This document shows positions 1 through 11,335 of a DNA stretch of 64,000 bases, one piece after another. Source of the DNA: Enoplolaimus lenunculus (taxonomy: Eukaryota > Nematoda > Enoplea > Enoplida > Thoracostomopsidae); the NCBI GenBank assembly GCA_030248215.1, contig JASANG010003165.1, positions 1 to 64,000 on the forward strand, written 5' to 3'. Each line of letters begins with the position of its first letter. Position 1 is the stretch's first letter. The notes beneath the pieces are model-generated. The model was given only the letters and a program-made list of their open reading frames with translations, was not told where the DNA came from and did not search any database. The translations under genes and the position numbers were made by a program.

Positions 1-1953
1 AACACTTTTGGAAATTTGGGGTTAAATTTTGAGAATTTTAGGGGAATAAAACTGGTGTGGGAAATATTCTCGGAAATCGACTAAAGCTATTTCGGAGAGA
101 CTTAGCGATTTGCAACTTAACGTAATTGTAGAAGAAGGAAACGAGAACTTAAACCAATATGCCACTTTATAGAACGCCTACTATGGCGGAGGGGCAAGAG
201 GCTACAGCAAGAATGCCGGTCAGAGAGACGGGCGTTGTGACAAGGAGTATGTCACGGGAAAACTACAAAATAAAGGAGCAAGGAAGCCGAAGAGGTTCCG
301 TCGCCTAGTCCGGTTCGGCACAGAGAGTCAATGGAGTCAGTGTTTGTTGATGAGACGCTGAGCAGGCACTACCTGGGCCAACTGGTAAAGGTGACACATA
401 GTATGCGGACAGGAACAGACGCAATGGATTTATTAGTAGTTAGTCTAACGGCCGTCCGCCTAACCTACCTTAGACCGCACCGCCATTTGTTACATTGGTG
501 GCAACTGAGGGATAAATTTCATGCACAATCCACGATAACTCGCCCTCCGGTTAAAAGCCCTTAGTATACCGTTTCGTGTTCCGTTTTTCGAAGTCTGAAC
601 TAATTCTAACCCATGCTACTGTAATAATTGAGCAAAGAAACTGAAGTTTATCCCTTAACTTCCATCATTTCCGCGTAACCTCATTTCGAATTCATTTATG
701 CGCCTTGATGCAAAATCTTCCCCTTTATCGCCGCTGAAAGTTGTTATGGGAATGTTAGGACCATGTGTTCCAATGTCGCTAACTGTATTTAACTGTGAAC
801 ATTCACCTGTTATGGTTTTTATTGACTCCAATTGTTTGGCAAAGGTTCGTTGTTCATGGCTTAATTGATCTCTGGTTGTAGCTAATTCTTGTTTTATTAT
901 TTCGTCCAGGGTGGCTAATAAATCGTTGTGTTTGTTGAGTGTGTTGTTATGGTTGTTAACCGTTCGCTTAAGGTAGTGCTTAAAGCGGCTAGTTCAACGT
1001 CAACTTTGTTTATTGTTCGTTGTTCAGCTCGGTTATCGCGCGTGCCCAAACTACTTTTACAACTAGGATTACTTGGCTGAGCGATTTTGCTGTGCTACGC
1101 TTTAATAATTTTCATCGTGAGTTAATTCCACGAAGATATCACCTTCGTCATCAATTATTACGTTGATTTGTGTAATACTGGTGTCTATCTGAATAGTTTT
1201 TAGCTTTACAAACGCGTCGTTAACTGATTCTATCAAAATAGTGGATGCGTATCTTGTGGCGTAGCACGGTAAATTGGTCCTAAAGAGGTTACGCGGAAAT
1301 GATGGAAGTTAAGGGATAAACTTCAGTTTCTTGCTCAATTATTACAGTAGCATGGGTTAGAATTAGTTCAGACTTCGAAAAACGGAACACGAAACGGTAT
1401 ACTATGGGCTTTTAACCGGAGGGCGAGTTATCGTGGATTGTGCATGAAATTTATCCCTCCGTTGCCACCAATGTAACAAATGGCGGTGCGGTCTAAGGTA
1501 GGTTAGGCGGACGGCCGTTAGACTACTACTAATAAATCCATTGCGTCTGTTCCTGTCCGCATACTATGTGTCACCTTTACCGGTTGACCCATAGTCCTGC
1601 TGACGTCAGTGACAAACACTGACTCCATTGACTCTCTGTGCCGAACCGGACTAGGCAACGAAACCTCTTCGGCTTCCTTGCTCCTTTCTGCTGTAGTTCC
1701 CGTGACATACTCCTTGTCACAACGCCCGTCTCTCTGACCGGCATTCTTGCTGTAGCCTCTTGCCCATCCGCCGTAGTAGGCGTTCTATAAAGTGGCATAT
1801 TGGTTTAAGTTCTCGTTTCCTTCTACAATTACGTTAAGTTGCAAATCGCTAAGTCTCTCCGAAATAGCTTAAGTCGATTTCCGAGAATATTTCCCACACC
1901 AGTTTTATTCCCCTAAAATTCTCAAAATTTAACCCCAAATTTCCAAAAGTGTT
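1..1953. mobile_element. Fold-back LTR-retroelement fossil (inverted LTR/leader arms)
   Basis: Positions 1-682 reappear as reverse complement at 1285-1953, so the region is a palindrome with arms of about 670 bp and a loop of about 600 bp. On the minus strand the right arm looks like an LTR that ends in ...TGTTACA near 1476, followed by a primer-binding-site-like TGGTGGCAAC and a leader. The loop codes for a Gypsy-like gag fragment. The arrangement is LTR-leader-gag fragment-inverted leader-inverted LTR. Such head-to-head structure comes from recombination between two copies or from a whole-genome-amplification or assembly fold-back. The left arm may continue outside the window. The element is a broken fossil. 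Gypsy assignment is by gag character only, since no polymerase is visible. Confidence 0.6.
683..1284 (-). pseudogene. Ty3/Gypsy-like gag fragment
   Basis: The minus-strand translation contains a helical stretch rich in Gln, Glu and Leu, followed by IPITTFSGDKGEDF and FEMRLRG. This resembles the start of the capsid region in Ty3/Gypsy Gag proteins (a Pro-Ile-x-x-Phe-x-Gly motif, an acidic Glu-Asp-Phe and an amphipathic helix). Gag would form the particle shell of the retroelement. It lies in the loop of the palindrome, so only part of the gene is present, and it is broken. The match is by motif only. Confidence 0.5.
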
Positions 1954-2643
1954 TGCCACACCAGTGTTGAAATTCGCTATCTACAACACGTGGTTCCAAA
2001 AATCCGATATTTTTGGCCCAAAACTTTTCTCCTGATCCGCTTTTGCTCGCAAAAGATATGCCCGGTGTTCACGGATGCTATAGGTCCACTGTATATCGCT
2101 CCCACCCGGCTCGAAAAACTTTTCGCAAAATTTTTTTCCTCAAATCCGACCTTTTTTGTCGAGCATTGATTTGCCAAAATTTCAGATAACTTTTCCGATT
2201 TCTTGCGGCCTAGCCCCAGGTATCCGAAAGTTTAGCTGTTCCTTGAGTTCCTTGCTACTATACGACCGTTTTCGCTAGCCGCTATACAGCACCAAGCTCA
2301 AAAATCCGTTTTGCCTTCCCAAAATTCTTGTCACCGATTTCTTCCCAGTTAGCTACTCACCAAGAGTTGCTGGTTGAGTACCCTGAATCGGTCTAAGTTT
2401 AGATTTCCCGGAATGTTTTGATTTTCAGTTACTCAATGGAGTCCCAGGCACCTGATACAATCTTTTACAGCCCAATTCATCACTTTCCGCCTTTTATTTT
2501 TCCAACACCGCAATAAAGCTATATACCGGTAAAGCACGATATGACTAGACAAGTATAACACTTATACTGCCGACCTTATGTTCACCGAAGGTGCTGAAAG
2601 TTCCTTTGTCACAGGTGCTTTCCGCACGTCAACTACGATACCT
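1954..2643. other. Flank between LTR palindrome and Polinton, no gene supported
   Basis: About 690 bp of moderately AT-rich sequence with no convincing coding frame. The open frame on the minus strand at 1977-2177 has no domain that I recognise. An AATAAA stands near 2511. This is the DNA into which the Polinton inserted, and its continuation should be the sequence starting at 24573. Confidence 0.4.
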
Positions 2644-2650
2644 TAAGCCT

Positions 2651-2900
2651 GTAGTAGAAAAATGGGGGTTTCAGGACAAAAAGCAACAATTTGCAATTAG
2701 CAACTATTGCGAACGCATTTGTTCACAAAATGCACTAATTATCAAATTGCATAGGCACCAATGATGACCAAAAACAAAGTCCCTTTGCAAATATCTTTAA
2801 ATTTGAAAATATAATGTTTAGGTTTACAATGTTGTGTATCGACAAGGGTATATAAGCGTGTGCCAGGTGCTCTCAGCGACAGTATAGCAACACCAGTCTT
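2651..2900 (+). repeat. Left Polinton terminal inverted repeat
   Basis: The first 37 bases (2651-2687) match the reverse complement of the right end exactly. Further in, the match is patchy but resumes around a TATA box and a CAGTATAGC block ending in CAGTCTT. This mix of a perfect tip, a diverged middle and a conserved promoter block suggests selection on the outer tip (integrase site) and on the promoter. Confidence 0.85.
2849..2883 (+). promoter_or_regulatory. TIR promoter (TATA box plus initiator)
   Basis: TATATAAG at 2849-2856 lies 31 bases before CAGTATAGC at 2880. The same pair at the same spacing occurs in inverted orientation in the right TIR (24335 to 24304). A TATA box about 30 bases upstream of a TCAGT-like initiator is the standard geometry of a polymerase II core promoter. 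It would drive inward transcription starting near 2880, about 75 bases before the NADAR start codon at 2956. Confidence 0.7.
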
Positions 2901-2955
2901 CAGAAACTTGGTTTGATATTGAAATTCAGTTTAAGTGCAAAACGTTAAATGTACC

Positions 2956-3739
2956 ATGGAAAATAATTCAAAAACCGCAAAAGCAACTGATGTTCCGCTT
3001 GAGCGTTACATAATCAGCGGAGACGATAACAAAACGGTGCTTGTTTTGTTTAGTAGCGGATGGAGTTGTTTTTCAAACTTTCGTGCTGCTCCAATAAAAA
3101 TTGACGGCGTTCGCTACAGAAGCGTTCAGCAATATTTGGAAGCTAAGAAAGCACTCAGCCTTGAAAGACCAGATTTATACAATGTTATTTTACAAACGTT
3201 TTCGCCCCGGAAGTGCTTCAACATAATGCAAACTGTTGAGCAAACTCCTAAAGGGTGGAAAGACAAACAGCTTGTACTTTTGAAAGTTGCAATTCTTGCG
3301 AAATTTCAGCAACATCCAGAAATGAAGAAGCATCTACTGGAAACAGAGCAGGCACATCTTGTGTTTGCAACTGCTTATGATGGGTTTTTGGGGAACGGTC
3401 TGGATATGATGGATCCAGCGTCAGAGTTTCCATCAAAAGTAAGGATTAGATATATTTTAAAAAAGCTTATAAGCGTTTTCCGTGCAGCTAAAATTGTATT
3501 ATTTACCTGCTTATGTTGCTCTAAGTTTCAAAATTGCGTTGCATTGTAATGTTCTTGTATGCAAAAAAAGCAAACAGATATTTGTAGTATATTTTGCATT
3601 TGCTCCATTTTAGTACCCGGGGAAGAACATGCTTGGAGCTTTGCTTATGCAAATTCGTGAAGAGCTGCAAGCCGCTGGAAATTCTTCAAGCGGTAACAAT
3701 TCGATAAGCAAAAGTCCCGTCAATTCCGATAACGAGTGA
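2956..3739 (+). CDS. NADAR-domain protein (Polinton cargo), probably two exons
   Basis: The first part (2956-3438) reads as a NADAR/YbiA-type domain, with CFSNFRAAPIKIDG, YRSVQQYLEAKKAL, the AKFQQHPEMKKHLLET segment and GFLGNGLD. The C-terminal family signature (GKNMLGALLMQIREEL) lies at 3614-3739 in a compatible phase after a stretch that begins GTAAGG and ends TTTTAG, so a short intron is likely. Total length near 200 residues agrees with the domain (about 150) plus tails. NADAR proteins act on ADP-ribose linkages; some members remove ADP-ribose from guanine bases. The start is the ATG at 2956, just inside the TIR promoter, so it is likely the first gene expressed from the left end. NADAR is not a core Polinton part. 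The role here (repairing or countering ADP-ribosylation of element DNA) is inference. Confidence 0.82.
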
Positions 3740-3841
3740 TTGAACGAATAGAGTTGTCATTATACAAAAAATATGATGTGTTCAAATTTCACCTTTTTAT
3801 CATATGAAATGTGTTATGTTATGTCACAGTATTGAAGTAAA

Positions 3842-4834
3842 ATGATTTCTGATGTAAAGCAGCAAAAACTTGACTCGGTATTACGCAAAATATACTATTC
3901 TCCTAGTTCAGCTGCATCTTTCAGTAACGCAGGTAAACTTGTAACAGATGGTCGTAAAAAATTACCTTGGTTAACAATTGCCCATGTAAAAAAATGGCAA
4001 CAAACACAACTTGTGCACCAATTACACAAAATAAGAAAACGTCGTTTTAAAACTGCCAAATTAAAAGTTTTTCGAATCAATGAACAATGGGACATTGATT
4101 TGATGTTTGTTCGCAAAGCGAAACAATATAATGATAATTATCAGTATATTTTAGTCACAATCGATATTTACAGTCGAAAAGCTTACGTTGAACCATTGCG
4201 TAACAAATTTTCTCACACGGTAACGGATGCGTTTCGAGCAATTTTGAGGCGTGCAAACCAATCAGCGCAAATTGTGAGATCTGACTATGGGACAGAATTC
4301 AAAGGGGTTTTCGACAAATTTTTGGCGGCACATAAAATTAAGCACTTTTGGGCTAATAATGCCTATAAAGCAAATTATGCTGAAAGATTTATAAGAACAT
4401 TGCGCAATAAAATCCTGAAATATTTAACATACAAAAATACGTTCCGATTTATAGACGTATTGCAAGATCTTGTCTTTTCCTACAATGCCACTGAACACAG
4501 CAGTACAGGGAAAGTACCTGAAAGTGTGAATGAAAAAACCGCTTTAAGCAGCAATAAATCAAGTAACTTTGCGTCAATATTTAACCTAGACTTGGGTGAT
4601 TTTGTTCGAATATCGCTTGGAAAAGAGTCTTTTTCAAAATCTGGGAAAAAACGTTGGACTGATGAAGTGTACGAAGTTGTACAACGCCGGATGGGATACC
4701 CACCTACTTATAAACTTCAGGACATGCTTGGTGAGCCCATGACGGGCGCGTATTACGCTGCGGAACTGCAAAAAATTCCACAGCGCTTCTTTTCTATTAA
4801 AAAAAGTGAGAATCCGTCTGGCGAGCAAGTATAA
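3842..4834 (+). CDS. Polinton retroviral-type integrase
   Basis: The 330-residue frame starts with ATG at 3842 and looks whole in this copy. It carries the DDE core: QWDIDLMFV (first Asp, about residue 84), IVRSDYGTEFKG (second Asp, about 149) and NNAYKANYAERFIRTLR (Glu, about 185). A C-terminal part shows an SH3/chromodomain-like stretch (WTDEVYEVVQRR...YKLQD). Integrases of this family cut and join the element's terminal inverted repeats into host DNA, giving short target duplications like the one flanking this element. Partial extra copies lie in the inverted segment and at the start of copy 3. Confidence 0.92.
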   Translation: MISDVKQQKLDSVLRKIYYSPSSAASFSNAGKLVTDGRKKLPWLTIAHVKKWQQTQLVHQLHKIRKRRFKTAKLKVFRINEQWDIDLMFVRKAKQYNDNYQYILVTIDIYSRKAYVEPLRNKFSHTVTDAFRAILRRANQSAQIVRSDYGTEFKGVFDKFLAAHKIKHFWANNAYKANYAERFIRTLRNKILKYLTYKNTFRFIDVLQDLVFSYNATEHSSTGKVPESVNEKTALSSNKSSNFASIFNLDLGDFVRISLGKESFSKSGKKRWTDEVYEVVQRRMGYPPTYKLQDMLGEPMTGAYYAAELQKIPQRFFSIKKSENPSGEQV

Positions 4835-4894
4835 AAGCAGCGTGCAGCTCGTTGTTATATTCAGTTTATTAATTATCGTGGTACGTTTATAACG

Positions 4895-5278
4895 ATGAAT
4901 CGACGGTGTGTGACATCAGTCCGATTTACGGATCAAGAAATTCTCGCTGAAATTCAGCGGTTAATGTACGCTAACTGCTGGGGTTGCAGTAGCGAAAATC
5001 CGATGGTTAGGCGATACGGTTCTGCACACCAGAACGGATGCCAGCTGGATAAAGCGAGTACAATTGATCTTTTTTTCCACGAAGCACTCGTCAATCTTCA
5101 TTACAAGACGTGCATGAACATTGATTCAATGGACCGCAAAAATACTATAAAGCGTTTGAAGAAAATGTGGTGCACTGAGCCTATAGATAGTGATGACGGA
5201 AACGGAGACGACAACGTTGATGACGGATTAAACGGTGCTACAAAAGAATCCAAAAAGCAGTTAAATGAAAACAAATAA
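4895..5278 (+). CDS. Small Cys-containing Polinton protein, unknown (copy 1)
   Basis: A 127-residue frame from ATG 4895, 60 bases after the integrase stop. It has a CWGC motif and further Cys and His residues (GSAHQNGCQLD, HYKTCMN) that could bind zinc, then an acidic C-terminal tail (DSDDGNGDDNVDDG). I do not recognise the family. A nearly identical copy is at 10004-10387. It sits between the integrase and the penton-like gene, so a DNA-binding or virion role is possible but unproven. Confidence 0.65.
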   Translation: MNRRCVTSVRFTDQEILAEIQRLMYANCWGCSSENPMVRRYGSAHQNGCQLDKASTIDLFFHEALVNLHYKTCMNIDSMDRKNTIKRLKKMWCTEPIDSDDGNGDDNVDDGLNGATKESKKQLNENK

Positions 5279-5400
5279 TAATGCTACTTACAAGTGTATA
5301 AAAGTTTATGCTCTCTACAAATTTGGCTTTAATTTTCGTTTGCGGTTTTTATGAACTTTAATTGTTGTTCAAACCGAATATTTGCGGTTATTTAATAAAA

Positions 5401-6197
5401 ATGGAACATTATGACAATGCAAGATTTTATATTACTCTTCTAAGCAACAGCTCAGTTAATTTTTTCCCTAATAATACCTTGAACAATTTCAGTAATAAGC
5501 TTGTTACGCCTTTGCAACTAAACAAATCCCAATGGGAAGTTGGCCTTTGCGAGTTTATGTACCCAGACACATTCTCAACGAACTCATGAGCAAAATTGTT
5601 GCAAACGAACGAATATGCACGAGAAGTTCATTTTACGCATTTTACAGGCAGTAATCCGGTAGTGCATGAGCACATAGCACAGAACTCGTATATTAGTGCC
5701 CATCAGCTGGTCAATAGCATAAATGCAAATCTTTCAGTTGACGGGAAAAATTCACTCAGATTTGATTATAATGAGACAGATGACAAAATTATTGTCTACT
5801 GTTTAGCCGAAAAGCCTGTTTTTATCTCGTTCGACTCCAAGTATTCAAGTCTGCTTGGGTTTCCAGCAAATAAAACGTTTCTAGTAAGTAAGAATAGCGG
5901 ACTTAAAGCCAGTTATAAAGTAAATCTTATTGCCGGAGTCTCGTTGATGTACGTGTACTCTGATATTTGTAAACCTCAACTGATAGGGCATACGGAGGCT
6001 CCATTGTTGCGCATCATCAACCGTGGCAGCAATGATGCTCCTAAAGCAGTGAGCAGCATCAAATTGTGTAGTTTTACGGTCCGCACTATTACCCTTTAGA
6101 CAGATACAGTAGCGCAATAAAGTTATTTTACAGAGCGCGGCGTTCCGGTTCCATTTGAACCGCGATACTTGTGTTATTTCAAAATTACATTTCCGAG
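5401..6197 (+). pseudogene. Penton-like minor capsid protein, copy 1 (broken fossil)
   Basis: Near-duplicate of the frame at 10510-11331. The N-terminal signature is seen (FYITLLSNSSVNFFPNNTL; NKLVTPLQL; WEVGLCEFMYP), which is typical of the Polinton minor capsid (penton) family. This copy is broken and is cut off at the fold-back junction. Confidence 0.7.
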
Positions 6198-6200
6198 GTT

Positions 6201-6221
6201 AAATTAATTGCGTGACATCGC

Positions 6222-6257
<36 letters not shown>

Positions 6258-9200
6258 GTTGCTTGGCCGAATGTCAACCCAACTGTTATCTTGTATAGAA
6301 GTTTGTATGACTTTACTTGAATAATCATTTCGTTTTTCAGCATTACACTCACTGTCAGCCAGTGGTCCCCGTTTCCGGGGGAACGGCAAACTCTCCGCGA
6401 CGCCATCTCAAGTACAAAATAACAGAAACGTACGAGTGTTTCTTAATAGTTTTTGTGAGCTCACCGAAAAACATCCCACTTGGATTTTTGCGTCTGGTCG
6501 CTGTCGTATTTTTGTGCTTCCATCACTGTATTTTTACTATTAAGCTTTTTTTACACCTTTTGTTCTAGTAGCAAAATGCGGTTTTCTTTTCGATTTTTCG
6601 GTACGTTTTCTACCTCTTGAGCCGCCACAGCCTTTTTGATTTTTGTACATTGCTCGAAAAGATAAGTCTGCAGCAATGCTTTTGCCAATGTTTTTAGCCA
6701 CTTGTTTTGCAATCTCGTTATTTTTTAAATTGACTTCATGCAAATTGGTTCCAAATTTCGGTTGATTGCTTAAGATACTGGTCTGCTGTCAGTTCTGGGT
6801 TCAATTTTTGAAGCTACAGTTTCTGATACCCCACGTAAGATATGAGGGCGTGAGGTAACGTGCTGCTGCCGGGACAGCAACACGTGCAAGATTTGGAAAG
6901 ATTGAACCTAAACCACAACCACGTTGGTTTACAAATGTTGTCATAGATTTCACAGAATTCGTCGGAAATGTAATTTTGAAATAACACAAGTATCGCGGTT
7001 TTCAAATGGAACCGGAACGCCGCGCTCTGTTAATATATATACTTTTATTGCCGCTACTGTATCTTTGTCTAAAGGGTAATAGTGCGGCACCGTAAAACTA
7101 CACAATTTGATGCTGCTCACTGCTTTAGGAGCATCATTGCTGCCACGGTTGATGATGCGCAACAATGGAGCCTCCGTATGCTCCCTATCAGTTGAGGTTT
7201 ACAAATATCAGAGTACACGTACATCAACGAGACTCCGGCAATAAGATTTACTTTATAACTGGCTTTAAGTCCGCTATTCTTACTTACTAGAAACGTTTTA
7301 TTTGCTGGAAACCCAAGCAGACTTGAATACTTGGAGTCGAACGAGATAAAAACAGGCTTTTCGGCTAAACAGTAGACAATAATTTTGTCATCTGTCTCAT
7401 TATAATCAAATCTGAGTGAATTTTTCCCGTCAACTGAAAGATTTGCATTTATGCTATTGACCAGCTGATGGGCACTAATATACGAGTTCTGTGCTATGTG
7501 CTCATGCACTACCGGATTACTGCCTGTAAAAATGCGTAAAATGAACTTCTCGTGCATATTCGTTCGTTTGCAACACATTTTGCTCATGAGTTACGTATGA
7601 GAAATGTGTTCTGGGTACATAAACTCGCAAAGGCCAACTTCCCATTGGGATTTGTTTAGTTGCAAAGGCGTAACAAGCTTATTACTGAAATTGTTCAAGG
7701 TATTATTAGGGAAAAAATTAACTGAGCTGTTGCTTAGAAGAGTAAATATAAAATCTTGCATTGTCATAATGTTCCATTTTTATTAAATAACCGCAAATAT
7801 TCGGTTTGAACAACAATTAAAGTTCATAAAAACCGCAAACGAAAATTAAAGCCAAATTTGTAGAGAGCATAAACTTTTATACACTTGTAAGTAGCATTAT
7901 TATTTGTTTTCATTTAACTGCTTTTTGGATTCTTTTGTAGCACCGTTTAATCCGTCATCAACGTTGTCGTCTCCCGTTTCCGTCATCACTATCTATAGGC
8001 TCAGTGCACCACATTTTCTTCAAACGCTTTATAGTATTTTTGCGGTCCATTGAATCAATGTTCATGCACGTCTTGTAATGAAGATTGACGAGTGCTTCGT
8101 GGAAAAAAGATCAATTGTACTCGCTTTATCCAGCTGGCATCCGTTCTGGTGTGCAGAACCGTATCGCCTAACCATCGATTTTCGCTACTGCAACCCCAGC
8201 AGTTAGCGTACATTAACCGCTGAATTTCAGCAGAATTTCTTGATCCGTAAATCGGACTATGTCACACACCGTCGATTCATCGTTATAAACGTACCACGAT
8301 AATTAATAAAACTGAATATAACAACGAGCTGCACGCTGCTTTTATACTTGCTCGCCAGACGGATTCTCACTTTTTTTAATAGAAAAGAAGCGCTGTGGAA
8401 TTTTTTGCAGTTCCCGCAGCGTAATACGCGCCCGTCATGGGCTCACCAAGCATGTCCTAAGTTTATAAGTAGGTGTATCCCATCCGGCGTTGTACAACTT
8501 CGTACACTTCATCAGTCCAACGTTTTTTCCCAGATTTTGAAAAAGACTCTTTTCCAAGCGATATTCGAACAAAATCACCCAAGTCTAGGTTAAATATTGA
8601 CGCAAAGTTACTTGATTTATTGCTGCTTAAAGCGGTTTTTTCATTCACACTTTCAGGTACTTTCCCTTACTCTTGTTCAGTGGCATTGTAGAAAAGACAA
8701 GATCTTGCAATACGTCTATAAATCGGAATGTATTTTTGTATGTTAAATATTTCAGGATTTTTTGCGCAATGTTCTTATAAATCTTTCGCATATTTGCTTT
8801 ATAGGCATTATTAGCCCAAAAGTGTTATTTATGTGCCGCCAAATTCGAAAACCCCTTTATTCTGTCCCATAGTCAGATCTCACAATTTGCGCTGATTGTT
8901 TGCCGCCTCAAATTGCTCGAAACGCATCCGTTACCTGTGAGAAAATTTGTACGCAATTTCAACGTAAGCTTTTCGACTGTAAATATCGATTGTGACTAAA
9001 ATATACTGATAATTATCATTATATTTTTCGCTTTGCGAACAAACATCAAATCAATGTCCCATTTTCATTGTCGAAAACTTTAATTTGGCAGTTTTAAAAC
9101 GACGTTTTCTTATTTTGTGTAATTGGTGCACAAGTTGTGTTTGTTGCCATTTTTTTACATGGGCAATTGTTAACCAAGGTAATTTTTACGACCATCTGTA

Positions 9201-9625
9201 CAAGTTACCTGCGTTACTGAAGATGCAGCTGAACTAGGAGAATAGTATATTTTCTAATACCGAGTCAAGTTTTTGCTGCTTTACATCAGAAATCATTTTA
9301 CTTCAATACTGTGACATAACATAACACATTTCATATGATAAAAGGTGAAATTTGAACACATCATATTTTTTTATAATGCAACTCTATTCGTTCAATCACT
9401 CGTTATCGGAATTACGGACTTTTCTTATCGAATTGTTACCGCTTAAGAATTTCCAGCGCTTGCAGCTCTTCACGATTTTGCATAGCAGCTCCAAGCATGT
9501 CTTCCCCGTACTAAATGGAGCAATCAAATATACTACAAATATCTTTTGCTTTTTTTCTACAACATTACAATGCAACGCAATTTTGAACTTAGAGCAACAT
9601 AAGCAGGTAAATAATACAATACTCA
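6201..9625 (-). repeat. Triplicated Polinton segment, copy 2 (inverted)
   Basis: Reverse complement of the region running from the NADAR intron/second exon (9415-9625 here) through integrase, the small unknown gene, the penton-like gene and the small basic proteins into the start of the major capsid gene (6201-6400 here). It is longer than either forward copy, so it overlaps both. It is broken, with numerous small differences, and is interrupted by a poly(A) run at 6222-6249. Confidence 0.85.
6222..6249. repeat. Poly(A) run of 28
   Basis: An uninterrupted run of 28 A lies inside the inverted copy 2, about 20 bases from the copy 1/copy 2 junction. The sequence on either side is continuous in copy 3, so the run is an insertion relative to the other copies. 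It may be a genuine slip-prone tract or a scar of the rearrangement or assembly. Confidence 0.9.
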
Positions 9626-10003
9626 CCCAAACAAAAAAAAAAACCGCTTATAAGCAGCAATAAATCAAGTAACTTTGCGTCAATATTTAACCTAGACTTT
9701 GGGTGATGTTTGTTCTAATATCGCTTGGAAAAGAGTCTTTTTCAAAATCTATTGGAAAAACGTTGGACTGATGAAGTGTACGAAGTTGTACAACGCCGGA
9801 TGGGATACCCACCTACTATAAACTTCAGGACATGCTTGGTGAGCCCATGACGGGCGCGTATTACGCTGCGGAACTGCAAAAAATTCCACAGCGCTTCTTT
9901 TCTATTAAAAAAAGTGAGAATCCGTCTGGCGAGCAAGTATAAAAAGCAGCGTGCAGCTCGTTGTTATATTCAGTTTATTAATTATCGTGGTACGTTTATA
10001 ACG

Positions 10004-10387
10004 ATGAATCGACGGTGTGTGACATCAGTCCGATTTACGGATCAAGAAATTCTCGCTGAAATTCAGCGGTTAACGTACGCTAACTGCTGGGGTTGCAGTA
10101 GCGAAAATCCGATGGTTAGGCGATACGGTTCTGCACACCAGAACGGATGCCAGCTGGATAAAGCGAGTACAATTGATCTTTTTTTCCACGAAGCACTCGT
10201 CAATCTTCATTACAAGACGTGCATGAACATTGATTCAATGGACCGCAAAAATACTATAAAGCGTTTGAAGAAAATGTGGTGCACTGAGCCTATAGATAGT
10301 GATGACGGAAACGGAGACGACAACGTTGATGACGGATTAAACGGTGCTACAAAAGAATCCAAAAAGCAGTTAAATGAAAACAAATAA
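10004..10387 (+). CDS. Small Cys-containing Polinton protein, unknown (copy 3)
   Basis: Same 127-residue protein as at 4895-5278, differing by about one residue. Start ATG at 10004. It has the CWGC motif and acidic tail as in copy 1. This is the copy continuous with the single-copy right half of the element. Confidence 0.65.
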   Translation: MNRRCVTSVRFTDQEILAEIQRLTYANCWGCSSENPMVRRYGSAHQNGCQLDKASTIDLFFHEALVNLHYKTCMNIDSMDRKNTIKRLKKMWCTEPIDSDDGNGDDNVDDGLNGATKESKKQLNENK

Positions 10388-10509
10388 TAATGCTACTTAC
10401 AAGTGTATAAAAGTTTATGCTCTCTACAAATTTGGCTTTAATTTTCGTTTGCGGTTTTTATGAACTTTAATTGTTGTTCAAACCGAATATTTGCGGTTAT
10501 TTAATAAAA

Positions 10510-11331
10510 ATGGAACATTATGACAATGCAAGATTTTATATTACTCTTCTAAGCAACAGCTCAGTTAATTTTTTCCCTAATAATACCTTGAACAATTTCA
10601 GTAATAAGCTTGTTACGCCTTTGCAACTAAACAAATCCCAATGGGAAGTTGGCCTTTGCGAGTTTATGTACCCAGAACACATTCTCAACGTAACTCATGA
10701 GCAAAATGTGTTGCAAACGAACGAATATGCACGAGAAGTTCATTTTACGCATTTTACAGGCAGTAATCCGGTAGTGCATGAGCACATAGCACAGAACTCG
10801 TATATTAGTGCCCATCAGCTGGTCAATAGCATAAATGCAAATCTTTCAGTTGACGGGAAAAATTCACTCAGATTTGATTATAATGAGACAGATGACAAAA
10901 TTATTGTCTACTGTTTAGCCGAAAAGCCTGTTTTTATCTCGTTCGACTCCAAGTATTCAAGTCTGCTTGGGTTTCCAGCAAATAAAACGTTTCTAGTAAG
11001 TAAGAATAGCGGACTTAAAGCCAGTTATAAAGTAAATCTTATTGCCGGAGTCTCGTTGATGTACGTGTACTCTGATATTTGTAAACCTCAACTGATAGGG
11101 CATACGGAGGCTCCATTGTTGCGCATCATCAACCGTGGCAGCAATGATGCTCCTAAAGCAGTGAGCAGCATCAAATTGTGTAGTTTTACGGTGCCGCACT
11201 ATTACCCTTTAGACAAAGATACAGTAGCGGCAATAAAAGTATATATATTAACAGAGCGCGGCGTTCCGGTTCCATTTGAAAACCGCGATACTTGTGTTAT
11301 TTCAAAATTACATTTCCGACGAATTCTGTGA
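10510..11331 (+). CDS. Penton-like minor capsid protein (copy 3)
   Basis: About 273 residues from ATG 10510, uninterrupted. Signatures of the Polinton minor capsid family: FYITLLSNSSVNFFPNNTL, a Lys-Leu-x-x-Pro-Leu-x-Leu turn, WEVGLCEFMYP near residue 50, YISAHQLVNSINANL in the middle, and LLGFPANK. In the family this single-jelly-roll protein forms the pentameric vertices of the proposed capsid. It is followed five bases later by the next start codon, in the expected order penton, small proteins, major capsid. Confidence 0.8.
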   Translation: MEHYDNARFYITLLSNSSVNFFPNNTLNNFSNKLVTPLQLNKSQWEVGLCEFMYPEHILNVTHEQNVLQTNEYAREVHFTHFTGSNPVVHEHIAQNSYISAHQLVNSINANLSVDGKNSLRFDYNETDDKIIVYCLAEKPVFISFDSKYSSLLGFPANKTFLVSKNSGLKASYKVNLIAGVSLMYVYSDICKPQLIGHTEAPLLRIINRGSNDAPKAVSSIKLCSFTVPHYYPLDKDTVAAIKVYILTERGVPVPFENRDTCVISKLHFRRIL

Positions 11332-11335
11332 AATC

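Larger units (their letters stand above)
3491..6198 (+). repeat. Triplicated Polinton segment, copy 1 (forward)
   Basis: This stretch, from the NADAR intron through integrase, the small unknown gene and most of the penton-like gene, recurs in inverse at 6201-9625. Its part from about 4537 onward recurs directly at 9640 onward. The copies are nearly identical, with scattered small differences. The junction with copy 2 lies close to 6199. Confidence 0.85.

Noticed and set aside
331-564. Open frame of 77 codons in the left LTR arm
   Set aside because: It lies inside the palindromic LTR arm and has no recognisable family; the same DNA on the other arm is not open in the same way.
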